Below the pieces are notes generated by a model. The model was not told the origin of the DNA. It searched no databases and saw only the letters and a program-made list of their open reading frames with translations. Both the position numbers and the translations under genes were made by a program. Source: Cerrena zonata (lineage: Eukaryota > Basidiomycota > Agaricomycetes > Polyporales > Cerrenaceae). From it: a DNA stretch of 64,000 nt. Position 1 is the stretch's first letter. Every line of letters begins with the position of its first letter. Below, piece by piece: positions 1 to 10,966 of this stretch. Where the stretch lies: positions 310,001 to 374,000 of the forward strand of contig JASBNA010000007.1 in the NCBI GenBank assembly GCA_038087015.1. The letters run 5' to 3'.

Positions 1-1104
1 CTCTTTTAATTTTGTGTGAATCCCTGAGAAAAGCCTATTGGACTCGACACTGCCCAGCTGTACATGTTTCCTCCATTTGGGAGGCGGATCTCTACCGAGA
101 AAATTAGCCGTACCGGTGAGGGACTTCATCATATATGCAACATGGGACGGTTCCAAGATACTATAGGTCCAGAAGGGGCCAACAGCTGCCACACCAATGA
201 CCGTTGTTTGATCATGATTGAGGAAGACATGCGCTGCTTGCTGAAGGACTTGACGTTGAGCTGTTACAAGAACCCTACCCACTTTTTTCGGGTCTAGTTC
301 TGACCTTGATATACCACGTTTGTTCTCAAAGATGGCACCAATATTGATGGAATGGATCCGTATTCCTCCGCAGAAGGTGGGTATATTGCTTGCGGAAGAA
401 AATTCCCCGTTTGCCAAGTATATGGTGGAATCAGGATATCGAATTTTGCTCTTCCTAGAGCTGGTGGTGCGAGTAGACGCCGTTGGTTCCGCGTTGTCCT
501 GATTTACGGGCACGTCGTCATCGACAATCAACGAATTGTTGTGGTCTTGATTACCCAGTTCTTCCCAAGAGTCGGTATTGTCCTCGTTTTCGTCCTCAAC
601 CTCAGATTCTGTTTCTTCGTCCATGTCGTTATCGCTAAGTTCGGAAACAGACTCCGTGTCACTGTTATCTGAGTCACTATCCGGAGGCCCAACTACGCTA
701 CAACTATCGCCTGAGGATTCGTCTATGACACGGTCATCTGACCCAAGTTTGGCCGCGGTATCGCTAGAAGAGCTCTCTCCCTCAGAGTCAGAGTCGGAGT
801 CAGACCGGGTGAATGTTTGCGGGTTATCCATCTTTTGAAGATTAGCAGCTCGAGGAATGCAAATAGGAAACTGAGGACCAATGACGGCGTTCGGAATATC
901 TTGAACCAAACTATGGCAGACATGGGACCAAGGCGCATACCATGGATGTTCTAAGTTGTGAGGGTTTTCGGCATATGAGTAGGCCACAGCGTTGCCTAGA
1001 CAGGTCTTGAGTTGTCCGTAACGATCGTGTCGGTAGATATCAAAGTTCCATCCTCCTTTATTACGCCTTCTACTCCGTGGTTTTGCGGAGCGATTTTTTG
1101 CCAT
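1..1104 (-). CDS. Hypothetical protein with acidic Ser/Asp/Glu linker, cut by window edge
   Basis: An uninterrupted frame of 368 codons runs from an ATG at 1104 leftward off the window, with no intron visible. The N-terminus is basic (MAKNRSAKPRSRRRN). A strongly acidic low-complexity stretch of Ser, Asp and Glu follows, around residues 105-185. After it comes an ordered-looking part with segments such as VLQQAAHVFLNHDQ and AVGPFWTYSIL. I recognise no domain. The general look (basic start, long acidic spacer, globular C-terminal part) is common among expanded agaricomycete proteins of unknown role. The serine-rich frame on the opposite strand at 578-838 is its shadow. The start is supported by the MAKNR context and by the non-coding look of sequence upstream. 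The C-terminus is missing, so any catalytic domain may lie outside the window. Confidence 0.7.
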   Translation of the reverse strand, partial: MAKNRSAKPRSRRRNKGGWNFDIYRHDRYGQLKTCLGNAVAYSYAENPHNLEHPWYAPWSHVCHSLVQDIPNAVIGPQFPICIPRAANLQKMDNPQTFTRSDSDSDSEGESSSSDTAAKLGSDDRVIDESSGDSCSVVGPPDSDSDNSDTESVSELSDNDMDEETESEVEDENEDNTDSWEELGNQDHNNSLIVDDDVPVNQDNAEPTASTRTTSSRKSKIRYPDSTIYLANGEFSSASNIPTFCGGIRIHSINIGAIFENKRGISRSELDPKKVGRVLVTAQRQVLQQAAHVFLNHDQTTVIGVAAVGPFWTYSILEPSHVAYMMKSLTGTANFLGRDPPPKWRKHVQLGSVESNRLFSGIHTKLKE

Positions 1105-1606
1105 GGGAGGGGAGGATCGAAAGGAAGGAGGATATGAAGGGGAGACGAATCTAGTTAGCAAGATTCTATTAATCCTATAAATATGCCCATGGGATTTGGC
1201 CAGTATCCTTCAAACTCATAGTTTGCCACGGGCCAAAGTGGCAAGCTCCCCAGTTTGAAGCGGTTACGTATAGACTAGAACATAAGGGTGAATGTTAGTT
1301 AAAATAAAATCAACGGGGCCAACGAAGGCCTGCCAAAGTCGGGTTCGCTTAGGTAAAATCACTTTCCTGCATATTAAGTCCGCTTATGAACAATGGAGAG
1401 AGGGAACTATTGACATGGCCGGGATCCGATTGACCTGATGGAATAGGCGCCCTTCGCCTCTCATATAGAATAGACGGAGTTTGTGCCACTTTCAACCCAC
1501 TCCCCTTACCTTCAACACAACCAAGACCTCTTCGACGTTCCTAAGACCTTGCAGTACGCCTAGCTTGTTATTATTTGTGTTTTTCACACTCTGACACCAC
1601 ATAGGT
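1105..1606. other. Intergenic, divergent promoter region
   Basis: About 500 nt lie between the left-edge gene (minus) and the first family A gene (plus). No coding frame is supported. A C-rich, ACC/TCACA-containing leader just before 1607 looks like the 5' UTR of the family A gene. Confidence 0.5.
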
Positions 1607-1936
1607 ATGGCCCGCGACATGATCCTTGGATATATTCCCCAAGAAGAATGGCTCCTTAAACGTGTAAGGAGAAAGAAACTGATGAAGTTCAGTCGAAAGG
1701 ATTCCCATGCGACCGCTATGGCGCTGGACATCGCCCTCCAAGATATCATCTGTGAGGTTGCGTTAGCAAATACCGCATGGGTGGAGACCGTAGTCGTCAA
1801 GGACGAGTACCTGTTCGCTATAGCCGTGGCCAGTAATTCCGATACCAAAAAAGCCTCCCCCGAAGAGATCCAACGACTTAAAGATATTTTCAAGACTACG
1901 CGTGATCCAAAGTGGTACTATGTGCTGGAATACTAA
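1607..1936 (+). CDS. Family A small protein, 109 aa, intact
   Basis: Single-exon gene for a 109-aa protein. It shares the whole-length pattern seen in the other local copies: an aromatic GY(I/V)P element near residue 9, EEWLLKRV after it, KxLMKF about ten residues later, a helix ending in ALQDIICEVAL, an Ala-Ile-rich strand, then EEIQRLKDIF and a C-terminal PKWYYVL. No signal peptide, membrane segment or known motif is visible, and I cannot assign a function. The ATG at 1607 gives the same N-terminus (MAxxxxxGYVP) as the paralogues. Unlike the copies at 10.1, 15.0 and 17.6 kb it lies on the plus strand and has no family B partner, because the flanking gene is unrelated. It is the most diverged intact copy. 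Confidence 0.65.
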   Translation: MARDMILGYIPQEEWLLKRVRRKKLMKFSRKDSHATAMALDIALQDIICEVALANTAWVETVVVKDEYLFAIAVASNSDTKKASPEEIQRLKDIFKTTRDPKWYYVLEY

Positions 1937-2906
1937 TGTCGAGTGAGTTATCTATTCCCGTGCGTGATAGGAAAATACTAAAAGAGTGGCTATTAGAGCA
2001 TCATCATACAACAGACGCGATCACTCACCACTGGCACACACGTTCAGATACTTGGTATCCGCAAGCAATACGCTCCTGAGCCGTAGCAAACATACCTCCT
2101 GCAATGTAAACATATCATATGTTGTCTGCTGCTGCTAGATGTTTAATGTTATTGTGACGATCCTTATTAGCATAGATAACCTTGATGCAGTCGTCCTAAA
2201 TTAATATTTATCCACATGGCCAAGGAGAATGTCGAATCGAAAACGTCTTCTCTTATTTCATGTAGGTGTGTTGCCTTTTATCTGGTTGAATGCCGTTTAT
2301 CCTGACACGTAGGCCCTTTCGTGAGTTCTCATTGTCCTTATGAAATTGCAATCGTCCTAAGGCCCGGACCAAGAGATGCAAATGTTGTTTATCAATCGTG
2401 TCAAGTGGGTTTTAAATTGTTCCTCTTACCTTCAAGATTCACAAAGACACTTATCGGATATACGGAATCACTGCACAGAAACCCATGACCTAACTAATCC
2501 AAAAGAGTATTTCCGTAGTAGGACAAAAGCATTTTAGGAGATGGGGCGAACGTGGGTAGCCTGGAGAATTTCGTTTCTGTGTTTGTTCATTTCGAAGTTC
2601 ATCCATATTGACATCCGGTTACAAATTGAAGGCGATGCCAGAAAAGAGGGGCAGCCGTCGTGACGAAGTGTTTGGCTCTTGTAGCTAACTTAGATACTAG
2701 ATCTGTCTAGTATAGTATGAAATCTGAGATCTGGGATATCGCCGGTGGGACTATCCAGTTGCAATTGGTAGACCAGCAAAGTTGTAGTAGTAAGATCGGC
2801 CTGGCAGTACTGGAAGTGAGCAATCAATGATCGGTCGGACTTTCAACTGATGACCATAAACGCCTGACATACCATCGATGATCTTCAACGCACACTTGAT
2901 ATTGTA
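1937..2906. other. Intergenic, no gene seen
   Basis: AT-rich sequence with stops in all frames. I see no gene, tRNA or clear repeat before the MITE at 2910. Confidence 0.5.
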
Positions 2907-3208
2907 TAACACAGCGGGGATTACAGCGTGCGACCGTTGAGCGCACGTAATTAACACGCGAAAAACATTCAGAATGTTTTTCGCGTGTTTCCGAACTAAA
3001 CATGCCAAAAAACATGGCATGTCACAGAGTGAGCGGAACGTCACGAAATATTCTATATTTAGACCTATGGGGACGGGAAGTCACGCGCTGTGACCGGCAT
3101 GTTTGTTAGCATGTTTGCTCCAAAAAACATTCAAAAAACATGGAACATGTTTTTGTCATGTTAATTACGTGCGCTCTGTGATCGCACGCGTCAATCCCCG
3201 CTGTGTAA
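2907..3208. mobile_element. MITE, 296 bp, with 47-bp imperfect terminal inverted repeats and TAA target duplication
   Basis: The left end at 2910 reads CACAGCGGGGATT and the reverse complement of the right end at 3205 reads the same. The inverted match continues inward to ATTAACA for 47 bp with about 7 mismatches, including GCGTGCGA and GAGCGCACGTAATTAACA. TAA flanks both sides (2907-2909 and 3206-3208) and fits a 3-bp target-site duplication. The interior is non-coding and full of short AACATG/CATGTT palindromes, for example around 2965-2985 and 3000-3020, which may be protein-binding sites. A 3-bp TAA/TTA duplication is typical of PIF/Harbinger elements, but that assignment is an inference. 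No transposase is present, so the element is non-autonomous. Confidence 0.8.
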
Positions 3209-3722
3209 GTAGTCTAGAATTTTGAAGTGACTGCTTGCCACTAGTAAGTACTAGCACTAATAGACGAGATCGTGATTCTACTGACTGAATAACTCAAGCG
3301 ACTTCAAATTTTTCAAAACGATAGGTTAGTTGCCATTCAAAACTTGGGAGTCTCGAATGTCACTGCGGCCAGTGGCATTGTATACTGTTTTACTGCATGT
3401 TCTCTATGGACCTATGAGTCGATTCCCAAATGCCATGTAGTGATCTGTCTAATCTCACCACCGTAAGGACAATCATCCCGGGTGGCCCGATGGCTAACTA
3501 CGCGAAAGTTGTTCGAACAATGGGCGTTTGGGTGATAATATACGCCTATTGTACGTACGCGTAGAAATGAATGAGGGCCATCCGTGTTTTGCCTCTAATC
3601 ACTTACATAGACACGCCCCACTTCACTATAACATCGCAAGATTATCGTAGTCCTGAGGTGAGTCCACGAAGATGATTATGTTGACTCTCGACCTCAATTG
3701 CTCTTCCCCTTCCAGTAGCATC

Positions 3723-4060
3723 ATGGCACGCGCAATGGTATTTGGTTATGTCCCGACAAGAGAGTTCCTCCTCGAACGCGTGCGGGACAAGAACTTGATG
3801 CAATATGACGTTGAGGATGAGTACACGGTTGTCGCAGCCCTACAAGCTGGCCTCAAAGACCTCATTGCCGAAGCCAGACTAAAGTTGCCACCATCCAAAT
3901 CATCAAATATAAAGAACGCCCTCAATACGCTATTGTCCTGCGCAATTATTGGGACCAAAGACGGGCCACAGACGAACAGATTGATCGCATGGGGACTCTG
4001 GTTCGCGAGAGACTAGTTCAAGTTCCTAGATGGCTTCCGCTTTATGTCAACACGCCTTAA
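3723..4060 (+). pseudogene. Family A copy broken by a frameshift
   Basis: The first 51 or so codons from the ATG at 3723 match family A (GYVPTREFLLERV, then KNLMQY, then DLIAEARL). Downstream homology (YAIVLRNYW, RRATDEQIDRM, PRWLPLY) lies in a different frame that stops at 4058-4060. The frame changes near 3880-3890, and I see no GT..AG intron that would restore it. The in-frame continuation instead reads an unrelated tail ending at 4016. The simplest reading is a single-base indel in a recently functional gene. A sequencing error is the alternative and cannot be excluded without reads. Confidence 0.65.
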
Positions 4061-6468
4061 TAAGGTATGCATACTCACACCCTTCTGACTGTGACGAAAC
4101 TGATTTAGAAACTTTGTAGAATGTATTCTTGGTCTCAATAACTTTCCCTTCTCAAGATACTTGTGTCTTTAGTGACCCTCGTGCGTATTTTGGTTCACAT
4201 GTTATTGACTACTGTAGTATGGTCCAACATCTCCAGTCTATTTGTCGATTCGCACCAGTGCTATAAGTTTTGCTAGTGAATATCATGTCCCCAACCGCTA
4301 AAGCATCATCACAAGAGATAGAGTGGTGTGGTCATCTCTAAATGTTACCATCTTCAAGAGACCTTACAACATACGCTCATAGGGACCGCATTTGACAGCA
4401 TTCTGGATGGACCATCGTCACTGTGGACCACATGAGCAAGGGTCGCGATGTGGCTTTCGTACATCCTCTACCTTTGTTCCGCCAGAGTACTGACGCGTCA
4501 GGGGAAAGAAGCTATCGACTTACTTATTGAAGAAGAGAGGGCCACATGCGTCATTGACAGGGCAATTAGGAAAACCCTCGTCTAATGGAACTAGCCTACA
4601 AAACGGTGCCTCTACTTTTCGCTCTAAAACCAAACACGATTTCTTCAGTTTCTCTACGTTAGTCGGGCGTTATTCATCGGTCCGTTAGTTGATCTCATTG
4701 AAGAATATCACTCACTATGAGCATGACTACAATGGTATTAAACCAACTTTCTGTTGCGTCTGAACCATCGTTATAATAAGTTGAAGTCATTTTGGGATAT
4801 CATAATTGGACTCATAATCTCGATAGATTCTCCAGAATGCATCATACTTCTTGTATGTACAAGACGTGTACGACCCTTTCTGCGCTTTCAACGTTCAACT
4901 CTGCTTTAACGACATATCTAGGATCAACTTGATTTTACTCTTCCACATCTTCGAGCGGTGTCTACATCGGATGGAACTCTATCCCAACTCAGCCAGCAAA
5001 CTCTGAGCATGAACAGAGCCAATCGGTGAGTTTCTTCCGTCTGCTGATGAGGATTCGATATAAATATTGTCTCAATTTGTCTCACGATACTGGGAACGAC
5101 ACTACTGATATGATTGCTATGTACGAAATCGATAGAGCTTGAAGCTACGTAGTAGCCAGGGTCGCTTTGATCCCAAGGTTTCATAAGGATAGTGAATAGC
5201 GAATATGTATCCTACCATCCATATTACCAAACATAAAGACCGCGATTGTCCTGCGTAATAATCAGGATCAAAGACGGGCTACAGACGAGCAAATTGATCA
5301 CATGGGGACTGTCATTCACGGGAGACAGGTCCCCAGATAGTATCCACTTTATGTCAACACACTTTAAGGTTACCATTCGCGGCGCTGGATACATATCGTA
5401 ATGGTCGTGGTCGTATAGGAAATTCGGTGTCTTGAAAACGTGCTTCTAGTCTTGATATCACTGATTCTTGTAACAATATTTACTCGCATGGCGCGACCTC
5501 ATCATTGCACACCCGTTTTTTTGGATATGCCAAAATGAGTTGACTCCCATCAAGATACTGTCGAATTAGGCTCCCCGTTGTTCCTATAATATCCCCTTCA
5601 AGGGTCCTAGTCATGTGTCGGAGGCCTGTTGAAGCTGCCAATGTGGTGTTGCAGTCCACTGATCCGCTTCATACCGGTGAAAACAAAAGGCAATATTTTA
5701 TACCACGGAGTTACCTGTATGAATAACTCCCGAGCATAAATTAGCGAGGGCACTTTGATGAGACAGGAAAAGGGTGCTTACCAATTTAAAATATTGTACT
5801 CTTTAGTAGCGAACTCTCTCGACGGCAATGAGTACCGCTGGTGACGAGATCTACAGTGGTCTACTAAAAGTATAGGTTCTATCAGTGGTCATATTATCAA
5901 CAACGGTGTGTATTGCGCCAAAATGGAGGCTGGGATCACCGATAATATAACGCAAGCATTAAAGCTTGAAGACTGATCTCGTCACTAAGTGTCACTGGAG
6001 CGGAATGATCATGCTTCTATAATTACCAAAGCGTTCTGAACGTGAGTCCCGCAGAGCTGTCACCGCATTTTAAAACTTAACCTTGATAATGGAGGCTATA
6101 CCAAGTTCATTCACGGACGAAGGACGTTGTTTGAGCCCGGGAGGCTTTTCTCAAGTCGAGAGACTGCCGCTCCGACCATCAAATATTAGTCTTGATCATT
6201 GCATATGGAATATGACATACCATCATATATTTAGCAAGAGTTCTCCACCGCAAATTGCGTTCTTGGGAGGGTATGGATACCGCCAAACATATACCAACAA
6301 GGGAAGTATACTCGCCATCCTAAGCCACACAGTGAAGACTAAAAAAGATTGTGCCGCGAGTACCTACTGGATCTGTTATGATTGAGTTAGTATAATTGGA
6401 AATGTCCGACAGTTTTGCAAAATAAATTGGCGGCGAGCCCCATATCGAAGAGTCCTATACAGATTCAC
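4061..6468. other. Gene-poor stretch with decayed sequence
   Basis: Apart from the family A fragment at 5209-5366 there is no intact gene. Short peptide stretches in the plus strand between about 4400 and 5180 look protein-like but are broken by many stops. I could not relate them to a family. The small frame at 6083-6385 has no recognisable content. Confidence 0.4.
5209..5366 (+). pseudogene. Fragment of family A (3' half), decayed
   Basis: This stretch is close in sequence to 3905-4060 of the frameshifted copy. It keeps TIVLRNN, DQRRATDEQIDHMGT and PLYVNT, with an internal stop before PLYVNT. The 5' half is absent. It is a duplicated remnant 1.2 kb from its likely parent. Confidence 0.6.
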
Positions 6469-7198
6469 CAGGCGATGCGCGAGTTTATTCCACGCATCTG
6501 CTCAGGAGAGCCGCAGTCCGACCCTATCCTTGTTCATTTCCTCGAGATGGCCGGTGACCTGCGAGGATACCTTCCCGACTACACCGCCAATATGGTTCAT
6601 ATGCGAATGATGACGTTTGCCAACGAAAAGTTGTGTGGTTGGAAAGATGCCAACCAACTCGCTTTGAAGCCTGAGGCTGGGAACTATATCGAGTACTCCC
6701 GCTACAAGAACGGCATATCAGAACCATACGCTGCCTGCATCTGGCCGACTTCACTTTGCCCAGATGTTGCAGAATATATACAGGCATTTCCGTAGGGAAC
6801 GGTCATTTTCGTATATGAACGCTATTCTGACCCTGTATTCCAGGGATACACTTATGTTCATCAATTACGTCAAGTAGGTCTTCACAGAATGGCTTTCTCA
6901 CCTTTACAATACCGACATCGTTAACATTTGTAGCGATTCCATGTCCTTTTACAAAGAAGTACTCGAAGAGGATGAAGGATCCTATGTGAGTCGATACGGC
7001 CAGTTAAATGGAAAGACCTTCGTGGAGTCTGTGGACGACTTGGTTGAGAAAATCATCTCGACAACGGAACGTATCAGGAAGATACTAGGAGAAGGGCAGG
7101 CGAGAGAATGTTGGGAAGACTTCGCTTCTGGGTTTGTTCATTTTGGCCTATTTTGTCCTCGTTACAGATGGAAGGAGGTCGTCCCCGAGTATTTTTGA
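6469..7198 (+). pseudogene. Trichodiene-synthase-like terpene synthase, 5'-truncated
   Basis: Homologous to the intact terpene synthases at 12.2 and 26.9 kb but starting only at the AMREFIPRICSG segment, so about 110 N-terminal residues, including the Asp-rich metal-binding motif, are missing. The remaining part has the family's exon pattern: an exon to 6791, a 30-nt exon at 6844-6873, and a 265-nt exon at 6934-7198. The NSE-type metal-binding motif survives as NDSMSFYKE across the last junction. The frame is open to the VVPEYF terminus shared by all three copies. Upstream sequence does not encode the missing half. Without the Asp-rich motif it should not be a working cyclase. Loss looks recent, since the rest of the frame and splice sites are intact. 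Confidence 0.75.
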
Positions 7199-7627
7199 GC
7201 AGTAGGATAGCAGACTCTGAAGATTACTCCAATTAGTTGGATCTGTACTAGTATGTCAGTGCTTGGTTTGCGATGTCAGTCAATGGTTACATCAATTTGG
7301 TAGAATGTGACCTATATCTCCGTCAGGGCAAGGACCTGGACTTGTTGCAAGCCTAACATCTCAAACATCCAGTACAAACTGGATGCTAAGATAAGGGGGG
7401 GAAAATCCACATCGCGGTCGTATTCAACAGGAACAATGATGCAATGATCGACGGTCGGAGTTACTGATCCTTACGGGATCTAATCTAATCGCCAACGCTG
7501 AAACGTTTGATACTGACGCGGACGTCGTGGCCGCCGCCAGTCAATCTTGCATACTTACATGTTCCGCTCACAGTCACTATAGTCCCTATACGAACTTACC
7601 CTAGAGCTTCATTTATAGCACATTGAA
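7199..7627. other. Intergenic, no gene seen
   Basis: About 430 nt with a short G run near 7395. It is presumed promoter of the downstream hydrolase. Confidence 0.4.
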
Positions 7628-9040
7628 ATGGCTACTGATAGCATCTTTTCAAAAATATACAGATCCTTCACTTATTTCGGTATACTCTACGCAATTGGTA
7701 TCCTACTTCTTGCCATACCCACCGTGCAACGTTAGTAAGTACAGATTCACCCTCTCGACTGATTTGCTGAATATGTAAAAATGAAACAGTGTTCTTTACC
7801 AGCACATCTTCCGCTGGCCATTCTTTACTGACTTCGCCGTACCTGAAAGTTCTGGTCTCGCGCGTACGTTCAAATGTTATTCCATGATTTTTGATATTGA
7901 TTATAAAGTCACCGTTTTCTTATAGCTCACAAGACCTTGAATGTATACCTGCCAACATCTGACAATATCACATTGGGCGCATGGTTCATTCTCTCTGATC
8001 ATTACTATCAGAAGAACTTCCTCCCGAACCGACCTCAAACCGCATTCCCCCCAATTACACTCGAAGTAGCATCTGACGCAATTCAAGCACGACCCACAAT
8101 TCTTTACCTCCACGGTACCGCAGGAAACCGTGCGACGCCCTCTAGAGTTCATCATTATGCGGGATGGACGTCTCGTCTGCAAGCGAATGTTCTTGCAATA
8201 GATTACCGTGGATTTGGTGACAGCACTGGCCAGCCCAATGAACCGGGCGTAGAACTTGACGCATACACCGCCTTTCAATGGCTTGTCGAAAATGGCGCTA
8301 AACCTGAAGATATACTCATCGTCGGACACAGTCTGGGGACCGGTATCGCTAGCAAATTAGCGAAACGTTTGACGAAGGAAGGCATCAAACCTAGAGGCCT
8401 AACCTTACTTGCACCGTTCACTAGTCTCACCGTCGTGATTGAGTCGTATCCTTTGTTTGGCCTCCCGATATTACAACCGCTGCAAAGTTTCCCGGCTGGC
8501 CGCAGTAAGCCATCTAATCATTGTCTTATTTCCAATGTTCTTTATGTATTTTCACCACAGAATTTATGAAATGGCTTACTCGTGAAGAGTTTGATACGCT
8601 GTCGATCATTCAAGTATGTTATGAATTACTCGTTGCCACGTTTCTTGACCTGATCGTCCCGATAGGAAATAGACTTACCCGTTTTCGTGGCCCACTCAAC
8701 ATCCGACTTTGAAATCCCACATGTCCATTCACGAAACCTTATTGAACAACTCCTAAACCCCATTCTCCCCCCTTCAATCACCCTAGCTAACGCTCCGGGC
8801 TCCTCAATAACAAAGGAGGAATTCGAGGCTTACAAAGCAGCACTTTCCAAACGCAAAGAAGCTAGGGCGTTGTTAGTCAAGAAGACAGAGATAGAGAGAT
8901 TGGGTCTCATAGAAGAGTTCGAGGTTCGCGGACACAAAGTGACGTATGTTGAGTCTCATTGGGGTGGTCATAACCTGGTGGGGCTACAGGAAGGTGTACA
9001 AGATGAGATGGCTCGTATGTTTCAACTCAATGCATACTGA
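7628..9040 (+). CDS. Alpha/beta hydrolase, ABHD12-like, N-terminally membrane-anchored
   Basis: Five exons join in frame: 7628-7734, 7790-7863, 7926-8504, 8561-8613, 8666-9040 (395 aa). The N-terminus (SIFSKIYRSF, then FGILYAIGILLLAIP) has one hydrophobic segment that should anchor it in a membrane. The hydrolase fold follows: an LHGTAGNRA oxyanion element, the nucleophile elbow GHSLGTG, an acid segment HSTSDFEIP and a C-terminal SHWGGHNLV carrying the catalytic His. This matches ABHD12/BEM46-type serine hydrolases, which act on acyl lipids at the ER or related membranes. The exact substrate is inferred only by family. The gene is intact and on the plus strand. Its neighbours are a terpene synthase pseudogene and a decayed family A copy, with no sign of an operon-like link. 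Confidence 0.85.
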
Positions 9041-9269
9041 ATACTAAACACATATCTGTGGTATTTTTACACTCCATATTTAATCAGCGATTTAAATTCA
9101 ACGTCCACATTCCCTTAGTCGTCTTCTTCCGCGACTACGCGACTCGTATTTAACGGAACAAGAGGCGGAAAAGAAAATTATGATGTAGATAAACATCGAA
9201 GGAGCCATTCTACGAGTTACACTGCTAAGTTTCGTCATAAATAGGAGAAGGCCGAAACACACACGTAAT

Positions 9270-9578
9270 CCTGGCAATACAAAGGAAGCCATGCAGGATC
9301 CCGTTACGTATGAGGCTTATATGAAGAGTGGCCTTCATACGAGCAATCTCTTCGTCCGTGGCACCCTTTCGTCCCCGGTTATTACGCAAGAGATCGTTAT
9401 TTTGACAACACGAATCAGTTGAGCTTCACGAATGAAATCCTTAAGAATAAGACGGAGTGTTACGACGATAGAGTCTGCGCTCCCAGGATTATATTGTGTC
9501 AAAGTTCTTTGTCTTCACGCGTCCGATGAGTGCCTCGTTTGTCGGCGTGTATCCATCATGGACCCTCGCGAGGGCCAT
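9270..9578 (-). pseudogene. Family A copy, decayed
   Basis: Read on the minus strand from an ATG at 9578 it starts MALARVHDGYTPTNEAL, clearly related to MALAKVYGYVPTNEAL of the gene at 10132-10470. It then hits a stop after about 30 codons. Later pieces (NNRGRKGATDEEIAR and its surroundings) are recognisable in shifted frames. Similarity continues past the stop into the 3' flank, so the whole segment at 9.2-9.6 kb duplicates 10.1-10.5 kb. Confidence 0.75.
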
Positions 9579-10131
9579 AGTTGAGGCGATAGAATGAAGC
9601 CCGCGAAGATGAGCCTATGCTAGATTTGAGTATTGAAATATGATATATGAACCGTGGCTAGACATTCATGTTTAGCTTCCATCTCATAACGGGCAACAAT
9701 GTTCATGTAGGTAGAAGTTCCGCTAGCCTCGACGGCCAGCGACCGGCCAGCTCTCACACTTATCGTTTGTACCTTCATGGCCACATACGTGTTCATTTAC
9801 AATAAGAGCCGTACCGCAACAACGAACACGTACTTCATAAGAGGATGTTTACAAAGCCTATTTTGACTACGCATACCCACGAAAGGTAGAGAAGAGTCAT
9901 AACGAGAGCATATATTTGATTAAGTTCAACAGGTATGGCCAGAGTAGAAGCCACCATAACGTGACAAACGCATACGTTCAGGATTCACAAGTACTGCGTT
10001 GCGACATGCAAGTACATTAATGAAAGTCTTCTCAGAACGTAAGGTGCAATTAGTATAGAAAATCTGTATGACTGGCCTATGAATCGCACCGCTAAGTTTC
10101 ATCATAAGTGAGAGAAGGCTGATATGCATAC
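9579..10131. other. Intergenic between duplicated family A segments
   Basis: No gene seen. The part near 10080-10130 resembles 9225-9270, the matching 3' flank of the decayed copy, which marks the edge of the duplicated unit. Confidence 0.45.
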
Positions 10132-10470
10132 CTATTTCTGAAGATACAAAGTAAACCATCCAGGTTGCCGTTCCGTATGAAGGGTAGCTTTCAAACGAGC
10201 TATCTCTTCATCCGTGGCACCTTTTCGTCCCCAGTTGTTACGCAAGGCAATGGCATGGAGTGGCCCGGGCAGGTCTTCACGGTCAATAAGTTCAATCGTG
10301 ACTGCACTGCTCAGCTGAGCTTCAGATATGATATCCTTAAGAGCAGCATAGAATGCATCGATAATCGAGTCTGGGTTCCGAGGATTAAACGTTGTTAAGT
10401 TTTTGACCTTTACGCGTCTGAGGAGTGCCTCGTTTGTCGGCACATAGCCATAGACCTTCGCAAGGGCCAT
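10132..10470 (-). CDS. Family A small protein, 112 aa, intact (module 1)
   Basis: Single-exon gene, start MALAKVYGYVPTNEALL. Family pattern in order: KNLTTFNPRNPDS, a helix ending in ALKDIISEAQL, AIALRNNW, KGATDEEIARLKATL, and a C-terminal TERQPGWFTLYLQK. It is soluble and mixed in charge, with no signal peptide and no cysteines. Function unknown. It lies 496 nt downstream of the family B gene 10967-11846 on the same strand, the arrangement repeated twice more in the window. A GACGCGTTAT motif sits about 80 nt upstream of the start (10552-10561). The neighbouring decayed copy at 9270-9578 is its nearest relative. Confidence 0.75.
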   Translation of the reverse strand: MALAKVYGYVPTNEALLRRVKVKNLTTFNPRNPDSIIDAFYAALKDIISEAQLSSAVTIELIDREDLPGPLHAIALRNNWGRKGATDEEIARLKATLHTERQPGWFTLYLQK

Positions 10471-10966
10471 AGTTGATGAATACTGATAGAAAGAAGATTA
10501 TAAGGATGCTCGTAAGCTAAGTGTGAGTGATGCGTACTTTGTTCTTATTCTGACGCGTTATGGTGAGAATGCAGGTGATGGACGAGGCTCGAAAGTGAAT
10601 ACGAACCATAATAATGCATCGGCGTCTATCATGCTAATGTGCCCAGAATGGGCAACAATGAGAGTAGTCACATATGTCGGGAACCCAAGGCAAGTACGTG
10701 GGGGTTCCCAGGATTTGGGTTATGTAGAAACCCAGTATTATCATATTTGATTCGCGATTTAGCGTCGACGAGAAGAGCTGGATAATTTCGACAGCACCAT
10801 ATTGAACTTTCACACGACACCATAATTGGGGACATTGAGACAACATTACAATTTGGGGTTTTCTAGTATACGAACAAGTGACAACTTGATTCGTGTATTC
10901 ACTGCGTACGCTATTGATACAATGTTAACATCGATACGGACCATCACCAGGACAAGGATACCAATA

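Noticed and set aside
578..838. Serine-rich protein on the plus strand
   Set aside because: It is the antisense of the acidic Asp/Ser/Glu stretch of the left-edge gene.
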